Notes under the pieces: model-generated | The model's input: the letters and a program-made list of their open reading frames with translations, nothing else | Databases searched by the model: none | Told to the model about the DNA's origin: nothing | Part shown: piece after piece, positions 56,449-64,000 of the stretch | Layout of the letters: each line of letters begins with the position of its first letter | How positions within the stretch are numbered: position 1 is the stretch's first letter | Program-made: the position numbers and the translations under genes | Origin: Gymnothorax reevesii | Lineage: Eukaryota > Chordata > Actinopteri > Anguilliformes > Muraenidae | NCBI GenBank assembly: GCA_029721435.1 | Contig: CM056577.1 | Location: 119,966,719-120,030,718 of the forward strand | Direction: 5' to 3' | DNA length: 64,000 bases

Positions 56449-57089
56449 TATAGTTAACATGTATCACCGGTGTGTTGGATGTATGTGCTCCAGCAGGTTG
56501 ACCCGACCGGCCAGACACCATCTTTGCAAGCCAAGCGGACACTACGCTGCGTGCACAGTGCTATGTGGAAATCGGACATATCAGCACTTAAAATGTGGCT
56601 GTTGAACTGCAAAATCTGGCATAATCAATCGCTCTTATACCGCAATTGGTGCTCAGTACTGTCTAAAACAGATTTTTAAATGGAAGTTTGTCACTGGCAT
56701 CAATTCTTACACGGCCAAGCACATGAATTTGGCGTATATAAGTGTTGAGTTTGATTTGTTTTAGTTCCCACGTTCCCTGAAGGCACTGTCACTGGGGAAG
56801 GTTCCAAGCCTTTTTGTTCAGCTGTCACTCATGATTCCACGCCCAGCTCAGTTGATACCACGCCACCCACGCCGCACCAGGGTCAAAAGTCTGAAACTCA
56901 AAAAACAGATTTGAAACTGAAAAAAACGGTATGAAACTGAAAATAAACTGAAACGTTTCATACACTTATTTTTATTCTGAATACATTGTTGTATTTTTCA
57001 AAATTCAAGATCAACACATGAATTTTCAGTTTCAAATTTAATTTTTTCAAGTACAAAACTTTTGACCCTAATGTAACTCCATATGTGTC

Positions 57090-58137
57090 AGGTGCAGTAC
57101 AACAATGTGTCCACATGGTGGTGTTCAGAGCCAGGAAACAGAGTTCCCACAGAGAAGTCTTTCATTTTCACAGACCTGGGCATGTGTTCAGCGGAGAGCG
57201 CTTGTCTGATTTTAAATTAAGTTTTCCCTTGGTGCACGGTGCACTGTATGGCCAAAATGTGTACACGCCCTGGTTTATTGCTGTCTTACACGGTTCGGGT
57301 GCGGCTTCTTGGTTCCTTTGAAAGAAATTTTCTTAGCACTATAGCAAACTATTACACTCCAGATCACATTGCATTTACTGCAGTTTAGGGAATGCCACTT
57401 CTTGTTTCAGCGTGGTCATTTTCCACTGAAAGGTGAAAAATAAGGTAAGTTATCCTCTACAGTGCAAAATATCTTCAAAGATGTAATATGTAGGATGTAA
57501 TTTTAAAAAAATACTTAATATATTAATGGACCCATTCTATTGATTGAAACCTCATTAAGATTAAAAATCCCCTTTACAAGAATGTCCTGGCCAAGACAGA
57601 TAGCAACACAATCAGCAAGTTACAGACATACAACATATAACTCTTCCAGACAATAAAATCTCAGATCGCAGCATAAATATACAAAATAAGGCCCAGGTCA
57701 AAGCGTGTCCAGGATCACACACAACAATAAAAGTTGTTGCAACAGGTATTCTTTTTGCATAATAAAAATAAGGCTTCTTTTTGAAATAAAATCCCAGCTT
57801 CAGCTTTGGCTTCTTTTCAAGTTGCTGAAGTGAGGCTTAAAGAAGAGAGAACAGGGAGAAATCCTGGGTATTTGCATGAAGATATGGCCTCAATCACACA
57901 AAACATAATGATACACGGAAGGTTCACTTACTTTTCCTTATTTAAGTTCTGTCATCATTCAAAATCAGTTTAAAATTTTAAAGAAGGGTTTTACAGAATC
58001 AATAGTCTGTTGTAAAAAAAAAAGGACCCGGGTATAGGAGCTGAGCAGTAAATGAAATTATCATCACCATAAAAGTAGAAATTTTCATTAGAATCATTTT
58101 GAACAGCACTTTGATAAATTTAATCAGTGAATTCATA
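57090..58137. other. Intergenic, no gene recognised
   Basis: AT-rich sequence without a recognisable element. The short frame at 57085-57321 (plus) shows no domain. Confidence 0.45.
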
Positions 58138-58324
58138 AGGGCCCTGTAACAACGGACCAATAATGTAATAACTGCCCAATAATGTCATAAAATTAACCAA
58201 TAATGTAATAACTGCCTGCCCGATAATGTAATAACATTTTGACCGATAATGTAATGAAAAGTGTCTGCCCGATAATGTCATAACACTCAACCGATAATGT
58301 AATAACTCAGTTCATTCAGTTCAT

Positions 58325-58552
58325 CTGGGCGTGAGTAGGTGACAGTGTTGCCAGATCATCGAGCCAAATTCATGTGGGCGTGAGTGGGTGATGGTGTTGC
58401 CAGATTGTCGAGCCAAATTAATGTGGGCGTGAGTGGGTGATGGTGTTGCCAGATTATCGAGCCAAATTCATTCGTGTGTGTGGGTGCGGGAGTGTTGCAA
58501 GATGTGTTGGGCCAAAGTTATCCAGGGGTGAGTGGGCAAAGTGTTGCCAGAT
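58325..58552. repeat. 49-bp tandem repeat
   Basis: Three good units start at GGGCGTGAGT 58327 (offset copy), 58376 and 58425, followed by one or two degenerate units to 58552. Each contains GTGTTGCCAGAT and CGAGCCAAATT. Confidence 0.85.
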
Positions 58553-58639
58553 GCGTCTTTTGAAAATCCATCCATGCATAGTCATCTAGCAGTAGAATAC
58601 AGCCAGCAATAAGAGTAATGGTGCAATAGGCCGTGTGAG

Positions 58640-58820
58640 GGCAGCAACCAGGGTCGCTGGTGAGGGTACTATGCTATTATTCAATGTGCACGTGGCCTAG
58701 CTTCTAGTGACTGTGACGTCAACAGTTTGCCCGTTATTGCTCAGGCAACGGCTGATGAACTGTTGACGTCACAATTACTTAGGACTTAGGTCACGTGGTA
58801 CCCTCACGCTCTATTAACCC
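58640..58820. promoter_or_regulatory. Palindrome with paired CRE and E-box sites
   Basis: A perfect 16-bp stem, TGTGACGTCAACAGTT (58712-58727) with AACTGTTGACGTCACA (58758-58773), holds two consensus cAMP-response elements TGACGTCA (58714-58721, 58764-58771). Outside them lie two CACGTG E-boxes (58689-58694, 58792-58797). The flanks GAGGGTACTATGC and GGTACCCTCAC also mirror each other. Transcription factor binding is inference from the motifs. Confidence 0.5.
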
Positions 58821-59694
58821 CTTTGTGCAGAAGCCAAATATGGCTATTAATGTGTGACACTATTTAATGCTTTATAATTCAAGATTTAAGCTTCATAGAG
58901 AGGGGGAATATGGCTCAACTGAGACAATATACTTGCAGCATTTAGTATTCTAATGTATTTCAGTTTATTTTCATGATTTTGGTGGAGAAAAGGGGCTGCA
59001 AACATGAAAATTCAGCATTGAAATTCTAAAAAAAGTAATACTGAGGATTGAAAAATGTCTGGGGGTTAAAACAATACATTTCTTGATAATAAACTGCTTG
59101 ACCACAAGTATTCCTCATCTGGGCATGAAATCTTATTTGGCTTTAAAAGAGGAAGCAAAATAAGACAGCTTTCCAGGTGGCTGCCCAAACACCAACTGCC
59201 AAATCATTAAATAATCATATGTTTAACTCAAATCAACTGTTTACTCATGAAATTCAATATTAATTAATGATTTTATGGTTTAATGTAGTATGAGTTTTTC
59301 ATTATAGGCGCAGCAGGACATCAGTCGTCACCAGTAACCTCTCCAAACCCAAAACATGCCTTTTCTCCATGATAGAGTTCAGAGTTTCACCCATTATTCG
59401 ACAAAGCCGCATCAGCAAGCACAAGTACTCATTAAAGGAACTGCTAATTTTATGGTCAGAAAGTTCCCTCTGACGGAAAGCTTGCTATTTACTATTCTGA
59501 TCATCCAAGCGAAACAAAAGCTTGAAATAATGCTCTTCACACCCTATAAGGAGCAAGTATGACTCACAACGCAGTAATAGCTGTTCACATTTTAAACGAG
59601 CAAAAATCCAAGGCATTCTATTTCGTTGAATGCGGTATAAATTCTTAAACAGATCGCCTCATTACGCAAAATGCCAGCACACTGCAATATCAAC

Positions 59695-60471
59695 CAGGGC
59701 TGGTGGTAGAACAGGCAATTGGGTGGGCTCAGACATGTCCCTTTATGACAAGAATTAGTCCCGGCCAGTTCTCAATCATTTTCCTATATCGACGCGTTTT
59801 TCAGTTATCGTAATTGGCAACTGAAGACACGGTTTCTCTCCATATGCGATCTAACAATGATGAAATCATGGGCTAAATTCAGTACAGAAAAATAATTAAC
59901 TTATTAATAGGCCAATGCTTTGCGTTGATTGAACCGGTCCGCATTCCAATGAAATATCGCATTTCACTCTCAGTATTGTGTGGGTTGATAAAAAAAAGTG
60001 GCACTCCGCAGTTAATTAGGCTATGAAAAGGATGCGGCTCAAGCTATTTGCGCAGGTATGAAATTTTGAATAACATTGATTTAAATACAGCAAATACGCA
60101 TCCAGATGAATGATTGTCATCTTACCAAATCAGGAAGAACAAGCAGCACCTATTAAGTATGGAGTGCTCTCTAAGTGAACCTTTTGTTAATCATGAAAAT
60201 AACTGAGAAGAGGTCAGGACTAATAATTGTTTTAAACGGATGTTTTGTGCACCCCAATTATCAGTTTTGGTTCCGCCACTGTACTGAATTTAGCCCATGA
60301 TTTCATCGCTGTTAGATCGCATATGGAGAGAAACCATGTCTTCAGATGCCAATTACGATCATTGGAAAACGCGTCAATAAAGGAAAATTATTGAGAACTT
60401 GCCAGGACAAATTCTTGTAATAAAGGGACGTGTCTGTGCCCCCCCAGTTGCCTGTTCTAGCGCCGGCCCTG
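59695..60471. mobile_element. hAT-like foldback element nested in the 4.5-kb foldback
   Basis: Inverted arms of about 200 bp: CAGGGCTGGTGGTAGAACAG at the left, CTGTTCTAGCGCCGGCCCTG at the right, with TGGCAACTGAAGACACGGTT and AACCATGTCTTCAGATGCCA further in. The flanking 8-bp repeats are ATATCAAC (59687-59694) and ATATCGAC (60472-60479). The centre resembles 31640-31905. No coding sequence is recognised. Confidence 0.87.
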
Positions 60472-60479
60472 ATATCGAC

Positions 60480-62190
60480 CACTCTTGTTCGCCAATGTGA
60501 TAAACTAACTCTCTAATCATGGTGGTAGATCAAAAATAAGAAATAGCTGGCTAGTTAGTTAGCTGACTAGAAGTAAAATAGAGCACATGAACTGTCTTTG
60601 TGTGAACTGTTCAACTCGAACTTCAAGAAGAAAAACTCTCCATCATTGAATTTCTCCTCCAAATAATCAATCCTGTCTGCCCTCCAGTCTGTTCCATTCA
60701 GAATAACAGCCATTTTCCACCTTATAATCACATTTCTATCCTGCAAATATAAGCTCAACACTCCAGGGTCGGTTCTCGAAGTCTTTTTTTCCCCTGCAAT
60801 CACATCAATCTCGGCTGCACAAAGTTGAGAGAATATAACCTAACTGATATTATGCAAGTGTTTAAAATACCTTTCTGATGGTCCAATAAATGTCTTTCAG
60901 TTACTGTGGAAAGTTCATACTCTTGGATTTGAATAAGAAATGTGTCAATTGATACATCATTACTGGGGAAGTTTCACGTGGATGTGAACTATAACCGCGT
61001 TACGCAGATGAGCCTGAGTATATAATTGAGTGACTGGCTAATCAACGAGAGTACTTAGGAGGGTAAAAGGAAGAGCTGAATTTATCAATGGAGGAATCTA
61101 CGCGTAAGTCCAAGGTAGGGAACTACGTGTTTTTGATATGTGATGACTAGAATTGATAGTAGAATGACAAAGTTCAATACCTTATGGAATTTTTGCTTCA
61201 GAAAACTGATTTTCATGAACAACAAATTGGGATACTATTGGCTCACTGAAGTGGTTGCAACAAAGGGCAATAATTTTTTTACTGTGGCAAGAGATCCTTT
61301 TTTTGAACTGCCAGATAGATACTATGGGCAACCCATCTCAGCCTGCACCCACAATGGCTCTTTGTGAAGAAGGTTCCCTACCCCTGGCATACAACAATGT
61401 TGAATGCTGTGTGGTTTACAAAATCATTGAAGTGTGACCACAAATGCAGACTACGCTTTGCTCAGTGGAGTAAAAACTAGGCCTTGGAGACATAGAACCT
61501 ATACTATGTACAACAGTTTATGAAAACATCTAAATGGCTTTTCTGAGAAATATGTAGTATATAATAAAAATGGCTTGAATACGCCATGTTACCAGTCTCG
61601 CAATGTAACAACACTCGCATATTATTTAGCCAACTATATGAGGCAACTGCCGTGAAAATCTATTCCGTGTGTTTTCCTAGGAACCTGGTTGTTTTTCAAG
61701 ATGAACTTTACATTTTGCATCAAGACAGATGCATTTTTCAATGGAAAATTGTCTGAAACGTCTTCAGTATTTCACACATATACTCATTTTTGGTATGAAA
61801 ATGTCTGTCAAGATGTTGTATAGCCATTAAAAATCATCTGGTTTTTCAGAACAATTATTTATGGGTTTAAATATGGACTTTTCAAGGCCTTGCCCCACAA
61901 AAATCTTGAAATCACTGAAAAGGTCACAGTTCATTTCGTTCAATCTCACATTTAAAATCTACTTTCTGGACAGTCCCACAAGTAGGTGCGTATAACCAGA
62001 AAATTGTTCAAATTGGGCTGTGGGCAAATTTGCCTGGACCCTGCAAAACCTCCTTTGTGACTTTTAAATTCGAGTGCATAGCACAGGCAAAAAATTCAAC
62101 TATCTAGTCGACACCTCTTACATCAGTCTCTCATGATTATTATAATAGCACCATGCATTTGGATCGATAATGTGGCAAAATTGCCACCCA
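60480..62190. other. Interior of the 4.5-kb foldback, no gene recognised
   Basis: Short plus-strand frames at 61140-61437 (for example EVVATKGNNFFTVARD) could be the wreck of an element-encoded protein, but I recognise no family. Nothing else is supported. Confidence 0.4.
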
Positions 62191-62689
62191 CTGAGGCCCA
62201 CGTGAATTTGGCTGGATGCGTATGACAACACTCCCCCCTTCATGGCGGCCCATTTTCTACCCATCAGGTCCTGCTCATAGGATCGTTCACCATCACCTCA
62301 CCCCATCCCTCGGTGCCCACCCCACACTTCTAGTCTCTTGTCCCGCCCCTACCTGATATTCAGCCCCTGCATTGTGCCCTTATAGTCTTTCACTCTAAGT
62401 CCCCTTACTTTGGCGCAAGGTTATAACATTATTAGTTGAGTGTTATGACATTGTTGGGCAGACATTTTTTATAACATTATTGGTCAAAATGTTATTATGT
62501 TATCGGGCAGGCAGTTATTATATTATTGGTTGAAGTTATTACATTATGGGGCAGTTATTACATTATCGGTTAATTTTATCACATTATCGGGCAGTTATTA
62601 CATTATTAGTCCATTATTACATTATCAGCTGTAACAAGCCCAACTCCATGTTGAAAATGCATGGAGTTGCGCCCTAATTGAACTCACCA

Positions 62690-63720
62690 ATTCAATTGTG
62701 AATGAGCGGTCCCAGGACAGAACCCTGGGGCACACCCTTTAACACGTTAAGAGAACTAGAGGTGATGCCTTCAGCTTTAATCTATTTAAAGTATAATTTT
62801 GGTACCGACATACATTTTTTTCTCACTGTCCAATACTGAGAAGTCTAGGCTTCAGAACTGCAATTTCACAGTGTGAAAAACCTGAGATAGGTCAATGAAA
62901 AGAGTTGTGCTGTGTTGCTTGTTTTCTATTGCTTCAAGGAAATCATGCTGCTTCAATTAAATCACGCAGCTGTCTTTTCTCCTGCAACCTGATGGATGAT
63001 CAGATGTAACATTATCAGCAAGTAAAAAATCCTTCAGTTGCTTACTCATGAAGGACTCCAAAATCTTAGATAAAACAGAAGTCTGCGGATAGACCTACAA
63101 TTGTTCAGAAGATTTGAGTCGTCTCCTTTCAAGTGGGGAAGACAAGGGCAAACTTCCAAATGAGAAAAAAAATTCTTTAGAAACAAAGGAGCGGTTTAAA
63201 GGATGTGTGAAAGGTGGGCGGTAACCTTAGAAAATTTTGTTCTAGGATATCCGGTCCAGCCAGTTTTCCAGTGTCTTGAAGTGTAAGGACTTTGTGTACC
63301 TCTGCAACAGTAACAGGCTTAAAATTAATCGACTGACTTACTCTGACCTGACTGTCAGACTAAACTGGGTATTTCTCTAGCAGATTTTTGTGTCAAAAGG
63401 GGAGCCAAAGCAATGAGGTGCTCATTGAAACAATCAAGCATGAAAGCATTGTCAGAGATATCATGAGAGTGTTTGACCATGCATGGGAAAGCACGAAAAC
63501 AATATTATTTTTCGGGTAAAGACTTAATATGCATCCAAAACAGCTTTGGATTGTTTAGATTTTTAGATATTTAATAAGAAAATGCAGAGCTTTGGCATTT
63601 TTAATTGCAGCCGTGCAAGCATTGCACAGTCACCGGAAACACTCTCCCAAAGAAGGTTGATTACCCGAAATGTAATCAGCAATAATTTTATCATCAGTTC
63701 TGTAGTTCAGCTTGTGAAGG
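62690..63720 (-). pseudogene. Degenerate LINE reverse transcriptase
   Basis: The minus strand carries scattered polymerase motifs in the right order: SINFKPVTVAEV (about 63340-63300), FIDLSQVFHTVK (about 62909-62874, matching the FIDLSKAFDTVDH motif with the second Asp lost) and GVPQGSVLGP (about 62739-62708). Many stops and shifts. It is an L2/Rex-type non-LTR element, old and dead. Its 5' side is cut by the next LINE fragment. Confidence 0.7.
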
Positions 63721-64000
63721 TCCATCCATCCATCCATTTTCTACCGCTTATCCGGTGCCGGGTCGTGGGGGCAGCAGTCTAAGCAGGGATGCCCAGACTT
63801 CCCTCTCCCTGGCCACTTCCTCCAGTTCTTCCGGGGGTATCCCAAGGCGTTCCCAGGCCAGCCGAGCGACATAGTCCCTCCAGCGTGTCCTGGGTCTTTC
63901 CCGGGGCCTCCTCCCGGTAGGGCATGCCCTGAGCACCTTCCCAGGAAGGCGTCCAGGGGGCATCCGATAGAGATGCCCGAGCCACCCCAGCTGGCTCCTC
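63721..64000 (-). mobile_element. 3' end of another LINE with (CCAT)n tail, runs off the window
   Basis: The minus strand reads RPRERPRTRWRDYVARLAWE and GIPPEELEEVAREREVWASL (63963-63748), the conserved C-terminus found in many fish LINE copies. A short 3' UTR with GGATAAGCGGTAGAAAATGG and a GGAT repeat tail at 63740-63722 follow. The element enters from the right edge; its family (Rex3/RTE- or L1-like) is not settled. Confidence 0.78.

Larger units (their letters stand above)
54640..57085. repeat. Dispersed composite repeat, copy B, split by a DD34E Tc1 element
   Basis: Modules 54640-54700, 54702-54819 and 56862-57085 match copy A at 47785-48265 in inverse. Roughly 750 bp of further internal sequence (54820-54940 and 56452-56860) is absent from copy A. 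The Tc1 element occupies 54943-56448. Confidence 0.7.
58138..62640. mobile_element. 4.5-kb foldback element with repeat-built termini
   Basis: The left arm (58138-58310) and right arm (62410-62640) are inverted copies, each composed of 8-10 units of ATAATGTAATAACTGCCCG type. The left arm starts GGGCCCTGTAACAACGGACC and the right ends GCTGTAACAAGCCC. Inside the left arm follow 49-bp tandem repeats (58325-58552), and a related word (CCACGTGAATTTGGCTGGAT) near 62199-62218 shows that the pairing extends further in. A hAT-like foldback is nested at 59695-60471. No transposase is recognised in the interior; target duplications were not resolved. Confidence 0.75.

Noticed and set aside
61140..61437. 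A small gene inside the 4.5-kb foldback
   Set aside because: Two short overlapping frames without recognisable family; more likely remains of element code.

Overview
This is a stretch of vertebrate nuclear DNA, almost certainly from a ray-finned (teleost-type) fish. The evidence is the AT-rich intergenic sequence, long CA/GA/TA microsatellites, intron-split coding sequence, and a dense, multiply nested population of Tc1, hAT foldback, Harbinger, L1/Tx1, L2-like and Ty3/Gypsy elements typical of fish. The species cannot be named from sequence alone. No bacterial, plasmid or CRISPR features are present.

The only convincing host gene is a minus-strand S100-type EF-hand calcium-binding protein of 100 residues. 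Its two coding exons lie at 22190-22330 and 6997-7158, separated by a 15.0 kb intron. A plausible TATA box and short non-coding first exon with a good splice donor lie at about 25700-25778. The introns hold a hAT foldback (8424-9018), an internally deleted Tc1 copy (10423-11616), a Harbinger element with remnants of both of its genes (15011-17371), a scattered 14-bp motif (20123-21189) and a long purine-rich tract beside the exon (22380-22740).

The left flank of the gene (1-6900) carries a Tc1 element with a hAT element inside it, abutting a small foldback element (1210-3692). To the right of the gene (25.8-64 kb) nearly everything recognisable is mobile: telomere-like repeats (26731-26797), Tc1 elements (27303-29099, 33785-35345, 51829-53394, 54943-56448), hAT-like foldbacks with 8-bp target duplications (30279-30474, 32452-32912, 43083-46294, 59695-60471), an L2-like LINE 3' end (37145-38612), an L1 inserted into an older Tx1-like L1 (38733-43014), a truncated Ty3/Gypsy retrotransposon with a minisatellite in its LTR (48419-51395), a GC-rich island (53760-54480), a 4.5 kb foldback with repeat-built termini (58138-62640), and antisense LINE remnants to the window end.

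The most notable items are (1) a 3.2 kb hAT-like foldback containing a clean 42-codon reading frame that resembles the acidic N-terminus of fish P2X7-like proteins; (2) a DD34E Tc1 transposase that is open over its full length except for one CGA-to-TGA type stop; (3) a 4.5 kb foldback whose arms are built from ATAATGTAATAAC-type subrepeats and which carries a cAMP-response-element/E-box palindrome; and (4) the 14-bp ATTACGGTAAAGAC motif array in S100 intron 2. Family names are recognised from motifs, not from database searches.
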